A DNA stretch of 64,000 bases from Glebionis coronaria (lineage: Eukaryota; Streptophyta; Magnoliopsida; Asterales; Asteraceae): assembly GCA_025667525.1 (NCBI GenBank), contig CM046882.1:528886618-528950617 (forward strand), read 5' to 3'. Made by a program: the position numbers and the translations under genes. The notes beneath the pieces were generated by a model. That model was not told the DNA's origin. It saw only the letters and a list, made by a program, of their open reading frames with translations, and did not search any database. Each line of letters opens with the position of its first letter. Within the stretch, counting starts at the first letter, position 1. Below, one piece after another: positions 12,196 through 25,332 of this stretch.

Positions 12196-14430
12196 TCAGA
12201 TCCTAATTTCAACAATCATTTCAGGTCTCGCGGGTCGAGTATTTTGTAAGGTTAGGTTCGCCATCATAGGAAACCTTAAACCTAAAAGACATGTCCAACT
12301 CACAATGGGTGTATGTCGGGTGTCTTCATCCCAACTCCTGCTTACAGATGCTCTAGTATATATCCTCACAAGATTCGATCTTGATCCTAATACGATAATT
12401 ATCAATGATAATCTCTCCAAAGGAAAACGATTTTACAGTTTATTACCAAAGGTCAATCATTCAAACATAAAACAGCACTTATAGTATTTTGTATCGTTAC
12501 TTTACCTCGTCCCTTCGATTGGGGTGGTACATAGTACTCTCATCAAGATTCGTTCTCAATGACTTTTGAGCAAATCTCTAGAAATTTGATGCGAAGCGAG
12601 GATCTTGATAGAGATGATCGATACAGGCACACCATGTTTACACAACTCCTTTAAATACAAAAGAGTCAATTCCTTCATCAAGAATCTATCATTAACAGGA
12701 ATGATATTAGCAGATTTGGTCAGTCTGTCGACGATGACCCAAATCGAATCAAATTCAGATGATGACCTTTGCAATAGCTAGACGTTTACAAATGTATGAG
12801 GCAATGTCTGCCTTCATAATTTGCCATTAGTACAACTTCTTCAGATAAAGATATATTTAGTCAGAAATGACATGAATGGAATACTTATACTTACGAGATT
12901 TCAATATGACTAAATCTCAAAATCCTCTATATTCAGGCAACCACAAGCAGCCTTCAAAACATTCAACGCCATCGGCTTCTCAATTCTGATGGTTCACATT
13001 AGCCGCGGACCCCTTTTTACAAACATCATTTATTTATATATTGTTCGGCAATTTATTTTGCACAGTCATTATTAAGAAACTCATCCTAATTGATTCTTTA
13101 TCCTTCCTATATAATGTGTCAGTAATTACGTTCACTTTCCGAGATGGAATAAATATCATGACCGTATTTATTCGAAAATTCTTTCTTCACATTTTCTAAG
13201 TCTTAGTTCTATCTCAACCATTGTTTTTATCAGTTTTGCTCAATCTGACGTTTAAAGCGTCGATAATTACTACAAGTAACTAAATAATAAATATTTAATT
13301 TTTATGAAGCGTAAACGCAAAAAGTTTTTAAATTTTCTCAGTTTGTCTAATTATATAAAAAAATGTTCAAAATAAATTTGAATTTAATTAACACAATTTT
13401 TGTTGATTTATCGTAAATAATTAGTAAGATCCGTAAATGTTCGAAAAACCTTCGTTTATTCTTTGGTAAAAAATTTCTTAGTTGAAAAGCAAAAATTGTC
13501 GTTTCAAATTTTAAGTCATGGTTTAACGGTTTCCTCAATCCCTCTTAGGTTGTCTTGAGGTATACACAAACATTTACCCCTAAACAGGAGTTTAGTTAAA
13601 TGGTTTGTGTATAAGGGAATAATCCCTTAAAAATTTCTTTGATAAAACATTTGTCAAACATATTTCCATTTTCTTTTTGGTAAAACCCAAAGCCTTAATG
13701 GTTCCAAATTTTTTTTTTGAAGAGTCAATATATTCCATTTTCTATTAATCACACGGTCAAATAATGTAAAAGATTAAGTCTTTCATCACATGTTAAATAT
13801 TCAAGGTACAAGTTTTCACTACTCGCCCGACTCAGGGCATTCTACAAATAATTATTAACTCATTCTTATTCTTATAAATAAACAAATGGTCCTTAATGAT
13901 CACAAGCATGAATTTATCAAATTACAGCCTACACACGTGATTCACCAAATTTATGGATACTACATGTGTATTAGTCAATCCAAATGACATCACGTGAAAC
14001 TCATAATGTTCATTACAAGTATCGGATGTAGTGATTAGAATAGATAATCTTTTTCGCGGATGCGAAATTGATGATAACCATGCCAAGGATCAAAATTTTT
14101 AAAACATACGCTAGAACCTTGTAATTGATCGAACAATCTATTATCTTGGGTAGTGGATATAGATTTTAATCGTCAATTTACTTAGTTCACGGTAATCAAT
14201 AAACATAAAGAATGATAACACCATAGCTCTTCATGATGACGAGCTTGGTAGAATGAAAGCTTTCTCCCACAACTCTCTTAGTTGTACGGTAATTCTTTTA
14301 ATTCAGATGGTGCTGACGTACAGTGCACAAGCCATAGGTGCAGCACCGGGAATATAATCAATACCAATTTCAACAAATACCTCCTAAAGTTTCAGATAAC
14401 GGAAACATCTTTTAATAAATTTACTTTAAG
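12196..14430 (-). pseudogene. pol: Element A pol remnant: RT and integrase, heavily mutated
   Basis: Read on the minus strand. RT is recognisable from about 14420 down to 13920: a EIGIDYIPGAAP block near 14370, IDYRELSKLT near 14200, YHQFRIRE near 14070, and MSFGLTN (normally MPFGLTN) near 13985. The catalytic YxDD region was not found in a readable frame. Integrase is seen at 12556-12774 as SIWVIVDRLTKSA followed by HGVPVSIIS, which holds the first catalytic Asp but has lost the second-Asp motif frame. Stops and frameshifts are scattered throughout. The distance between RT and integrase (about 1.6 kb) is shorter than usual, so deletions are likely. 11670-12195 holds only degenerate sequence. 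Confidence 0.7.
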
Positions 14431-16774
14431 TTCTTTCTAGATTACAAGATCTATGATCATTTTATAATCATTCATGGTATAATTTCAAGTCTAAACGCAG
14501 GATATGGTCATCCATCGAGAATTATTTATCACTTTTGATAATCAACATCTTATCTTTTAGGGGAATTCTACTCGAGTTCCCATCAATTAAGACAATGTCA
14601 TCATGTCATAATCAATCAATTCAATCTACCGGCACTATCAACTTTCCAGTTACATCACCGTTGATAAGATGTGAACTTCTCAAAAGACTAATAATAATTC
14701 ATAATCCTTCACAAATTCAAGGATATATGGAGACACAACTATCATCAAAAGATTAATGTCAACGCATAATCTACGCGAGAGAATTTCAAATCAGATACAA
14801 ACGAAAACATTTAATGAATATGAATATACCCCATGTTTTCATAATTTGAGTACGCATTCAAAAGCTCCTCGGATCGTTAACCAGGTCATTCAAATGAAAT
14901 CAAATCAAAAGAAATGATAGGAACGTCGATACATCCAGTCGGGTATCAACACTCGGTAATCAGATAATTTTCCTAAGAATCTCACTACGGGAGAATTGGA
15001 CAAGAAAGAATTATCAATTGTCAAATAAGACAATTTCCACAAATGAGTAAATTCGACTCAGAAGAATAGATGCTACAGGCACATATGTAGGTGTTCCTAA
15101 CACTATGTCCCTATTTTTCACTTCTTGCAGATCTCATAAAATTTAATCTTTCACAATCTTTAAAGAAAATGTAGTGTATATTAATCAGTTTTATGGTGAC
15201 TACTAATCAGCCTTGCATGGTCCATTCCAAATTGTATGTAGGCGCGCAACTATATACAATTTCAAGATTAACGATGCAATACTCAGTTCGTCAAAATTTT
15301 ATCATCATGTTTATAATAAAAACATTTTCATTCTTAATTCTTAAATAAGAATCAAGAATAAATTTACAAAGATTTTCTTTGTTATGAAAACAATTAAGTT
15401 TTCCAAGTTGTTTTATAAACAACTTCATTTCGATAACAATCACTTATAAATCTTACTTTGAATAATCCTTATAGTGATGAAAATTCATTTTTTCTCAAGG
15501 GATACTGTTTTATCTTATAAAAACAATGAGTGATCTGCAAAAGAGTGATGAAAGCTTGTTCACCAACAACTAACTACAATATGATAGAAAAGGAGCTTTA
15601 GCCAAAATCATGAGGTTCATGACCTTGCTGGCGTTCGAAAAGAATAATCCACAACGTAACTCAAATCAAGATGAGTACTTGTTCAATGGTTGCATCACTA
15701 ATGCGAACATTAGGATGAAGCAATAAAGGATAGATAACATCGATACATGTAGAATTTAGCAATCAATGGTAGTCTTTTCATTAATCACAAACAAGTCAAA
15801 ATTGTACCGTAACACATTATGTGTCACTATGTCATACAATTCCAAGAACTCATCCTACCAACTGATGTCTCAGTTAAGTTAGAGATTTTTAAAAGATACC
15901 ACAATGAATACTAATCTACAAGAGTCATGGGGGTTCCACCTGTCCCGGAAGATCCATCGGTCCCTATTCAGAAGAAGATTTCTTCAATTTATTTCCTGGA
16001 CACTGGGCATCCTCATTATTGGACAATGGCCTAGGAACAACCCTTAACACAAACCAACAATCAATTAAAACCTTATAATTCAATCACAGAATTTAACGAC
16101 TTCCTCTTAACAATCTCAAATTCCATATGGGTTAAATTTTATTTCATTCAAGTTTCAATCCACTTATACTCAATACAACATCCTACCTTATTTTCCAATA
16201 CTTTCAACTTTATTCTTAGACCTTAAAAGGGCAATAAAAGCTCGATATGAATAAACACTTAATTCCAATCCTATAGCTCTTACAACAACAATTATCAAAT
16301 GAGTCACTAATATGAAATGACTTACACAATCAATTAGACTTCTCGGAAAGGTACTAGTGGCATGAGGCTTTTGGGTAATGGTTCCAATGACAGCCTCAAG
16401 TGCAACATTCACCCTTTCGATTTCAATTTTAAGAATTAGGTGACAACGAATCAGATGACATCTTTCTAGGTGGTAACATTTTGTCAAACTCCACTCTATA
16501 AGGAAAGATCGTCATGACATCGATATCAAATTTAATCTTGCCAATTCTTATTCAATATCACAATCAACTAATATCTACATTTCTACGAATATCAACCATT
16601 TTGTTGGATCATAAATATCCACAACTTGGTTTAGCTCTGGAATAGCTAGATTTCCTACGGGAATAGCTTCGATTGATTTGCTAGGGGAGTTAGGGTTTCT
16701 TGTGACAATCTACGTCGTATAAATACCTCGTATAAATATCAAAATAATCATCAAACAATCATGTAATCAAATTA

Positions 16775-16873
<99 letters not shown>

Positions 16874-17058
16874 CCAAGTTATATATATATTCAAATAACA
16901 CTTCTCAGTCTGGCCTTGTCGGTAAATCGGGAATTCTTCGGCACCGTTATAGTCAAAAGATTTTTAGACATTTTGTGAAAAATGTTTATAGTTAAAAGAT
17001 TTTGAAAGGTTTTATTCAAAACCTTGGTTTTAAAAATCTTTCGTTCTCTATAACGAGA
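14431..17058 (-). other. Element A gag/leader zone, nothing readable
   Basis: By position this should hold protease, gag and leader of element A on the minus strand. I cannot recognise a protease motif or a zinc knuckle. An open frame at 16188-16487 (minus) contains no domain I recognise. A pure AT repeat lies at 16779-16871. Confidence 0.4.
16779..16871. repeat. (AT)n microsatellite, about 93 bases
   Basis: Uninterrupted alternating AT in the leader of element A, about 190 bases from the primer site. Arrays of this kind change length quickly by slippage and are often assembled imprecisely. Confidence 0.95.
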
Positions 17059-17070
17059 GCTCTGATACCA
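17059..17070 (-). promoter_or_regulatory. Element A primer binding site (tRNA-Met type)
   Basis: Plus-strand GCTCTGATACCA is the reverse complement of TGGTATCAGAGC, the usual initiator-Met tRNA primer site. It lies 3 bases from the 5' LTR at 17074 and fixes the minus orientation of element A. Confidence 0.92.
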
Positions 17071-18569
17071 AACTGTAACACCCCCAAATTTATACAATTC
17101 AATACAGCGGAAGACTCGTTGGTTACAGGATAGCACATTACTCACATCATAGACAACGCTTAAAAATCACGTCGTTTAATAATAAAGCATTTCCATTCAT
17201 AAATATCAAATTTACATAGGTCCCAAGTCATTGTATTTCATACAGGTTTTACAAAGCATTTGAATGGAAATTTGTTATTTAAGTGCGGGCCATGAATTCT
17301 TGTCGTCTTCCCGAGAATTACCTTCAAGTACCTGAGACAAAACATGTTAAAATAAAAGATCAGCGATAACGCCGAGTGTATTCATAGAGTTTAATAAACC
17401 ATCAATATATCATCGGTATATAATTATTACCGAAAATCATTTTGTACAAATCTTTGTAATAGGCCATAAAATAGCCAAAGTCATTTTTACAAATCCTTAT
17501 CAAAAATCATAATATAGGTTGTTGCCTTCAAAACCATTATATGAACCAATATCGTAAAAACATCATACAATACGTATTATAACGTTGTATAAAGTTAAAT
17601 AAAAACCGTTATATGGATATGGTTATATAAAACCAAAATACGAACATAATATCAATAATAAGACCCCGTATTGCTAGTAGGCAATATATTGTAATTCAAT
17701 GCATAAAGCAGTATCTCGTTATTTGGATTATTATAAGCCGCATGACATTGTTACCTTACTACAACAAACAACGGGTAGTTAACCCGACAATCATTTGCCC
17801 ATCTAAAACAGCGTGTCGTCACAATAATCACGCTTGTGTAAATCTTCTCATACATAAATTCGCTTACCAATCAATGTGGCACGACGGGGATCAACCGTCA
17901 AGGCGCGAACTGGGGTGATCGTCCCCAAATAGTACTATTATATGCATAAGCGTCTACCAAATCCCGGTAGTTCATAATTCATGCTAATGGGACTTTTAGT
18001 GACATAACCTAACTTTAATAATCCATTTTATCTCATACATCGGGTCATATAATCATTCATTGGGTCATACAATCATTCGGGTCCAAATCAATAAACAAAC
18101 AATCGGGACAACTAGTGTCCTATTTCATAAAAACTAACATGTTATCTCCCTCGCGGGTTTATAAAATATTTTATAAAAATAATTAAAATAGTCCGAGGCT
18201 ATGAACTCACGTTGATGTGGGAAAGCGGGTTATCGGCAATTCGGATGTACGGTACGTGCTTCAATCACGGAAACCTAGACAAATAATACTTGTCTTAGAC
18301 TCTTGTCCAATGACTTTATAAAATAACAATTATGTATACATATGATGATTTTATATATATGATGATGATCAAGTGGGTTTATACATTTTTTTACTCATTC
18401 ATTATAGTGTTTATGTGTTGGTAACATTTTTATACTAGTTTTACTAGTTTTACTTATTTACATGTTTTAGGCCCAATAAGCCTATTACGAGCCCAATACT
18501 TTATATTAGTCCATTTTACACTTTTATTATCAGTATTATACTTTTCATGTTGGGCCCAAGTGGGTTAAG

Positions 18570-19148
18570 TGTTGGGTCAAAAAGTTGATGTGGCAGAAAC
18601 TCAAAAACGAAGAAAACATGAAGAAATTGTCCAAGTGTTGTCAAGAGTTAATCAAGCGTTGATAAGAGCAAATTAGGCGTTGATGGCTCAAGCATTGTCG
18701 TGTACAATCCAAGCATTGTCACATGCAATTCAAGCATTGACAAAACATAGACAAAGAAGCTTATGGAAGCTTCTATTTAGATAAACATGCAAAAGATATT
18801 CTGCATAAGTTTATTTAAATAGAAGATTTACTTGTTTATTCATCATTATCTCTTCTAAACCCTAATCCTTACACTATAAAAGGAACCAAGGGTTATTAGG
18901 TTTTTTATATAATTCATTCACAATGTAAACCTAAACGTGTGTGTGCACTAGACGTGGGATTCAATGTATACACGTCTACTGGATGTTTGTTATTAATATA
19001 ATGAACATCCCATTTGTTTTAATTCATGTTATTCGTGCCTAAACACTTTGTTAATGGTTGTTGTTCTAATTCCGCTTTGATTGTTTAAATCATATGAACA
19101 ATGATCATTCCTAGTTGCTTCAAAGATCCGGAAACCAAGGTTTCCACA
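18570..19148 (+). repeat. Element B 5' LTR
   Basis: Contains a U3 zone with about seven copies of a CAAGC(A/G)TTG-like word (18620-18750), a TATA box (TATAAA, 18875-18880) and a leader. It is followed two bases on by the primer site. Confidence 0.9.
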
Positions 19149-19150
19149 AT

Positions 19151-19162
19151 TGGTATCAGAGC
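19151..19162 (+). promoter_or_regulatory. Element B primer binding site
   Basis: TGGTATCAGAGC, matching the initiator-Met tRNA 3' end, two bases after the LTR. The following CTCGTGGCTCGTGATGC is shared with element C. Confidence 0.92.
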
Positions 19163-20427
19163 CTCGTGGCTCGTGATGCTAGGACCAACAAGGTGTTCGT
19201 ATATCGAGAAGAAAAGAAAAATCCGTCTAGGGTTTTTCTGGACGTTTTTGTGTGCGCAGCAGTATTCAGAAGGTCATAACTTTTGATTGAACCGTTGGAT
19301 CGTCACGAAATTTTATATGTGTGTTCTACATACATAGATATAAACATCCACCGGAGGGATTGTCGAGTTTTATCCCCAGGAAAAAGTTATTAAGCGTCAA
19401 AGTCAGTAGTAGGTGAATGCAGTTTTCTGTGGACAGCCATGTTCAAAACACGATCTCTCCTTCGTTAACCGTTGGATCTTCGTTATTTTTGAACTGTAGA
19501 TTCTTGGCACTTGTGTCTAGAATCTCACCGAAGGGATCTTCGATCTGAGCCCTAATGAAGAAGTTATTCAAGGTTGAAGTTCGCTTTTTAAAGTAATGAT
19601 GTTTTTGCTTTGTTCACATGAAATCATGAACTAGAGTTACTCAAACCCTAGATCGATATGAAAAGCAGAAAGTTTGCGGTTCTTGGTTGTTATAACGTGA
19701 AGATGATTCATTATATTCAGATCCTAGTACAAATTTATCATAACCCTAATTAGGGTTTCAGATTTTCAATTACTGTTCTAGGGTTTCAAGAACCCTTGCT
19801 ATAATCAAATACAACAGATCTCCCTTCACGTTTTCTTTACTGACTTTATGAGTATGGTTTATTTTTTGGACGAGATTCATATAGATCAGAAAGAAGCGTG
19901 TTATTGTTAGAAGGAAGGAACGTGGCTATGTTAATGCAAAGAAAAAGGACGTGAGAAGAACTGCTCACGTTACGTTTACACAGGAAGACCGTAGTGCCAA
20001 TAAAGTATGTGTGTTCACACGGTTGAAGCTCTCTTATTGGTGTAACAAGGATGTGTTCACACGGTTATGAAGCTATTATATGGTTACTATAGCATTCACA
20101 CGGTTACAAGAATTCTATTGGTGGACAATCATGTGTTCACACGATTGAATTAAAGGGATGTATTTGGCTTATTATGCATCACGTGAAGGATACAAGAAAT
20201 TCGTAGATCTGTGGCAAACAAAGGCGTTCACGTTTCAACTTTCGAGTAATCAGAAAGTATATTTTTCTTAGCCACTCAGATTTTTAGCCACTGTTATGAG
20301 ATGATGACGTCAGCCGCTGATAGAAGGATATTGACGCTGACAGGAAGAAGTTTGACGCTGATAGAATAAGTCAACGTTGATAGAGTTGACAGTGTTGTCC
20401 GATATATGAGATTTTGAACGCTGACAC

Positions 20428-20451
20428 GTATTGTCCGATATCGGACAATAC
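20428..20451. repeat. 24-base perfect palindrome inside element B
   Basis: Half-site GTATTGTCCGAT followed directly by its exact inverse, no spacer. A third TTGTCCGATAT copy lies just left at about 20396. It is surrounded by repeated (G)ACGCTGAYA words (20310-20425). Element C has the corresponding structure with one mismatch. Confidence 0.92.
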
Positions 20452-21219
20452 ATCTGACTTAGATCTTGGATAAAAAAAAGGATATTGGACAACACAGGAA
20501 TCGCTACTGTTTGAGAAAATTGGTACGTTTTAAGCACACAAAAAGGAGGATTATACACACGAAGGTACATGGAATCTCCGTTTTAATTTATAATATCAAG
20601 TTGATATTTATGGCTCGGATCTTTTTAAAAGGAATTAATGATCTTAAAGCAAGTTAGCACAATTTATGATGTAATGAAAGTCATTACGAAGAAGTGTTAG
20701 CTTAAGGGGAAGAGTTCTTATGGTAAGTTTGATGATTGAAGAAGATTTTCGCGAGTTTGTGTTCTATCATATCTTAAAGTCATGCACTCCCAGTCATAGA
20801 CTTTAAAGGTAACTTGTTCGTGCTTTAAATGTTTGGTGATGAAGACTTGTCATAACACTTGAAGGAGTTACATTATCGTGCTCAGTGTCTCACAAAGGAT
20901 GAGAATATTGACAAGGGATCGAGGTCTACTTATATTTCCTCTATGAGTTCTTCATCACGTGGATAATACAAGACATGGAACACAAGGTTGGGTTATTCTA
21001 CTTCTACATCAAAAATATTATATTAATTGTTCTTCAAGATCATTACATAGAGCCTACATTTGGAGAATCTTCAAAGATTGCATACATTGTTTACTTCCTT
21101 GTTGATGTGACAAAAAGGGGAAGAAATACGTGCTACACTTGAGGGGAAGCAATTTGAAGATCATGTACAACTTACAAGAGATACACATAGAGTTTTGCCA
21201 CTATCAACTAGGGGAAGAT

Positions 21220-21798
21220 TGTTGGGTCAAAAAGTTGATGTGGCAGAAACTCAAAAACGAAGAAAACATGAAGAAATTGTCCAAGCGTTGTCAAGAGTTA
21301 ATCAAGCGTTGATAAGAGCAAATTAGGCGTTGATGGCTCAAGCATTGTCGTGTGCAATCCAAGCATTGTCACATGCAATTCAAGCATTGACAAAACGTAG
21401 ACAAAGAAGCTTATGGAAGCTTCTGTTTAGATAAACATGCAAAAGATATTCTGCATAAGTTTATTTAAATAGAAGATTTACTTGTTTATTCATCATTATC
21501 TCTTGTAAACCCTAATCCTTACAGTATAAAAGGAACCAAGGGTTATTAGGTTTTTTATATAATTCATTCACAATGTAAACCTAAACGTGTGTGTGCACTA
21601 GACGTGGGATTCAATGTATACACGTCTAGTGGATGTTTGTTATTAATATAATGAACATGCCATTTGTTTTAATTCATGTTATTCGTGCCTAAACACCTTG
21701 TTAATGGTTGTTGTTCTAATTCTGCTTTGATTGTTTAAATCATATGAACAATGATCATTCCTAGTTGCTTCAAAGATCCGGAAACCAAGGTTTCCACA
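21220..21798 (+). repeat. Element B 3' LTR
   Basis: Copy of 18570-19148 preceded by the purine-rich ACTAGGGGAAGATT. It ends TTTCCACA and is followed by the mutated target duplicate TTAAT and then the continuation of the element A LTR. Confidence 0.9.
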
Positions 21799-23716
21799 TT
21801 AATCCCAATAAATAAGTTTATAAGTGTTTTACCAAATTAGTCGGGTTTATTGTCCATTAAGGCTATTTTGGCCCGTTAATGTCTATATGTTGTAAAGCTC
21901 GGGTTTTATCGGTTTTTACTTGTTATATATGTTTATATATCAGTATGTGAGTTTATAAAAGTTTACATTAGACGGGTCCAACCGTCTAAGTTTTATTTAA
22001 CAAAAACGTTAATCTTTTGGTTTTAGCCGAAAAGACGTAAAACTTAGTATATAGTTTTTATAACTTATAAAACATACCAAACTACCATTTTTATATAATG
22101 TCCATTTATTTATCCTTATGCATTTTTATACAAATGAAATATATAAGTTAGTGGGTTTTAATTCACATTTTATACTATATTTATTTGAGTGCTTATATAA
22201 TAATATTAAACTTTAATTTCACAAAATCAGTCCTAAAAATCTAGTTTACTAAAATGATCATATCAAGAGTTCTACATGGAGATAGAACCCCAAATTTTTA
22301 TCACATAAACTAAATGATATGTGATTCATTTTATTCCTATAGCTACTGATGAATCAACCTCTAAGTATTTTATAAAATTCGTCCAAAACAGTGTATTCAG
22401 ATTTGTACTCTAAACTTGTTTTGATCATATCTCACTCATTATAATGATTCCATTGTATGGCCAACTCTCACATATGTAAAAGACTCATAGCTTACTTTAT
22501 ATTATTTTATCTAAGCCATTTTATCAGTTTATCATAAGATTCTTTACTGTTTTATACAGCCATCATTTTAAGCATGATTTTAACCTTGTTACCTATGGTT
22601 TTTCATCTCTTTAATCATATTTATCAACACTTGATCCCCACTCAACATTTTTATCATCATATATTCATCATATACATATACAATAAGAAAGAAAATACAT
22701 GATTACATAATCAAAATAACAAGAGGATGGGAAGAACAATCTTTATACAACCAAGATTAAGTAGTTTGAAGGATCAAGACTTGGTTTTGGGTCACCAAAT
22801 CTTATGAACTCTTGTATGAAATCTTCAAGATCACCAAGGGATATGTTGGTCTTTGAAAATCAGCCCTACTTCATCTTGCAAACTTCTCTTTGGATGTTAA
22901 AATCACCACCAATCTATAGAGCTTCAAAAGGGCTTCATCATATGTGTGAATAACACATGATTTCATGGTTAAGATTGATCAAATGAGGGTGTTTATGTGT
23001 AGGATGGGACGAAATTTGAGAGAGAGATGAGAGAAATGTAGTGGTTTTGCATGTTGAGTTTTGGTGGAAATGGTTTAGCAAAGTGGTATTAAGGAAAGTA
23101 TATACAAGTGTCCTAGCTTCTAAGTGAAGCTTGACACATATTGAGGTGAGGTGGAAGATGCTTGGCTGTCCCATTTGTGGGGTGGGCAAGTGTAAAACTT
23201 TTCCCATCCCACTAATTTACGGGTATTCTTCGATTCTAGTTTCCTCGATTTGCGTGTCCTCGGGTCGTTTTACGAAAAACGTTTTTATAAATTATGAATC
23301 AACGGCACAAAACGAATCTAGTAAAAATTGTCTCATCAAAAACGGAGTTCGAAAACGTAAATACGTAAACCTAAGGTTTCCGGTTTAGTCGTAAAGGACG
23401 TTAAATTAAAATCGTAAGTCCTAATCTCTTCTCGTAAATTTGTGAGCTTATGAACCAACTCAAAACTAAAATCCCAAAATAATATTCACGGATAAATTTA
23501 TATCCTGAAATGTCGGACTGTCACCAAAACGGTGTATGTAAACGTAAGCACGTAACGTAGAATCCTCCGGTTTAGACGTAGTCGATGCTACTTCAAGACG
23601 TAAATCCAAATTTCTTCCTAAAAATAAGTGAGTTCATATTATAACATTAAAATAATATTGAGAATAAATATTGAGAATAAAATATAAACCTTAAATTTAC
23701 GGATTGTCACAATTGA

Positions 23717-24765
23717 AGCTCTTGAAGCTTTGATAGCAAGTTGTGTTCATAGGAAGCCATAAGGAGCCATTTTGGAGCTACCTAGGTAAATTCTATGTTA
23801 ACTAATCTTTGATATAGTTATAATGTTTTTTAAGACTTGTTATAATTCCAAAGTTATGTTAGAAAGATAATCCAAAATAAACTAAGTCATTTCATCAATT
23901 TAAATGAAAGTTATAAGCTAAAGATGTCTTAAAACCCTAGTTTTGTATTTTACATGGAATAATGAGCAAAAACTCATTTCAAAAGCTATAATTCTTTATA
24001 AATGTTGTTATTATGATTATAAATGTGTTCATAAACTTTTTACCAAGTTCCTAGATCATCTGGTTCATTTTTTAGCTTGTTATGTGATTTTAAACAAGTC
24101 TAAGGACTAAAACTGTCATTTTTAAAACTATATAACTTTTCGGGCCAAAAGTGTCATTTTGTCAAAGTTAAAACTATAAGGATTAATATTGCAAAGTTTG
24201 AAACCCTAAGGTTAAGTTTTGAAGGTATAAAACATAATTTATTAAACTATATACTTTAAGGGTTAAAAGTGTAATTAAGCTAAAGTATAACTTTAAGGGC
24301 TATTTTTGCCAACATTAAAACTAAAAGGATATAAAATTATAATATACTTATAATATTAATAACCATGTCATGTTAGTAGGGAACTTTGCACAAAGATGTT
24401 CCATCTCGATATTACGTTCTAACTAAGTGGTTGGGTTTACGTTTTAAAGTGCCCTCGCTCCTCAAACCTTTATAAAATGGCTTCTGAGTATGATGGCCCG
24501 AACAATGATGTGATATTATCACTAAAATTTGAACCTTAGGAAAATATCACAAAGAAATACTTAAACCTCTAAATTAAACATCAAAAGACTTCATACTCTA
24601 CAAAATGTGTTAAATCAGGGTTATGTAAGATGAAGTTGTGGTTTGTGTGATCAAGCTGTTTATCTGTGCACGAAATATATATGATAAGCTCAGACTTTAT
24701 GAATCCCAGGTGAGTTCATAGCCTCACTATAGAATGATGATAATCTATGATCCTATCAAGAGGGT
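23717..24765 (+). repeat. LTR I, middle piece
   Basis: Continues LTR I from 8244 once element A is removed. It carries CAGGTGAGTTCATAGCCTCAC (24707-24727), a block shared with the LTRs of A and J. It is cut at 24765 by element D, and the block expected about 40-60 bases downstream (AAACCCGNGAGGG) is found at 33592, on the other side of D. No gene seen. Confidence 0.6.
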
Positions 24766-25320
24766 TGTTGTTTCTAGAGAGAGAAAGATGGAGAGTGTTG
24801 GGTCAAAAAGTTGATGTGGCAGAAACTCAAAACGAAAAAAACATGAAGGCATTTGTTCAACGTTGACACATTGTGTCTAGACGTTGACAAGTGTTATCGA
24901 AACGCTGACAGAAGTCAAACGCTGTTGGAAATATCTATTTAGGATAAATATTTAGAATATTATTTATGAATATTCTGTATTAGTTATTTAAATAGAAGAT
25001 ATGCATGTTTATTTGATATTATCTCTTGTAAACCCTAATCCTTACATTATAAAAGGAACCAAGGGTTATTAGGTTTTTCATAACTTTCATTCACAATGTA
25101 AACCTAAAGCGTGTGTTACACTAGACGTGGGATTAATATATACACGTCTAGTGGTTGTTGAATTTTAATATAATTAGCAACCCTTTGATTAATTCATGTG
25201 TTATTGTGCCCAAACACCTTGTTTAATGATTATTGTTCTTTTTCGCTTTGATTGTTAATCATATAAACAATGGTCATTCCTAGCAGCTAAAAGATTCGAG
25301 GAAATCAAGGTTTTTACAGT

Positions 25321-25332
25321 TGGTATCAGAGC
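25321..25332 (+). promoter_or_regulatory. Element C primer binding site
   Basis: TGGTATCAGAGC two bases after the 5' LTR; identical to the site in B. Confidence 0.92.

Larger units (their letters stand above)
18570..21798 (+). mobile_element. Element B: 3.2 kb non-autonomous LTR retrotransposon
   Basis: LTRs of 579 bases (18570-19148 and 21220-21798) start TGTTGGGTC and end TTTCCACA. I count about ten differences between them. The primer site TGGTATCAGAGC is at 19151-19162 and a purine tract AGGGGAAGATT ends at 21220. The 2.07 kb interior has no gag or pol, so proteins must come from another element. Target duplication is TTAAG (18565-18569) against TTAAT (21799-21803), one mismatch. The uninterrupted allele is visible in the other LTR of element A at 9740-9744. 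The LTR style resembles copia elements. Same family as element C. Confidence 0.9.
8245..23711 (-). mobile_element. Element A: complete but decayed minus-strand Ty3/gypsy element, Tekay-like
   Basis: Two long LTRs (8245-11651 and 17074-23711, the latter interrupted by element B) flank an internal region of about 5.4 kb. A primer site complementary to initiator tRNA-Met lies at the right (17059-17070, reverse orientation) and a polypurine tract at the left (11652 on), so the element reads right to left. RT and integrase remnants on the minus strand agree. LTR length is 3407 at the left and 3404 at the right once B and its duplication are removed. The target duplication is perfect. The LTRs look only a few percent diverged by eye, yet pol is full of stops, so it probably moved with proteins supplied by another element. 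The Tekay label is inference. Confidence 0.88.
17074..23711 (-). repeat. Element A 5' LTR (right copy), interrupted by element B
   Basis: Starts TGTAACACCCCC and ends TTGTCACA, then ATTGA. Its sequence follows 8245-11651 throughout except for the 18570-21803 block, which is element B plus its duplicated target. Differences between the copies are mostly single substitutions and one-base indels. Confidence 0.9.

Noticed and set aside
14535..14756. Plus-strand 73-residue frame in element A
   Set aside because: Opposite to the element's coding strand and without motif; chance frame.
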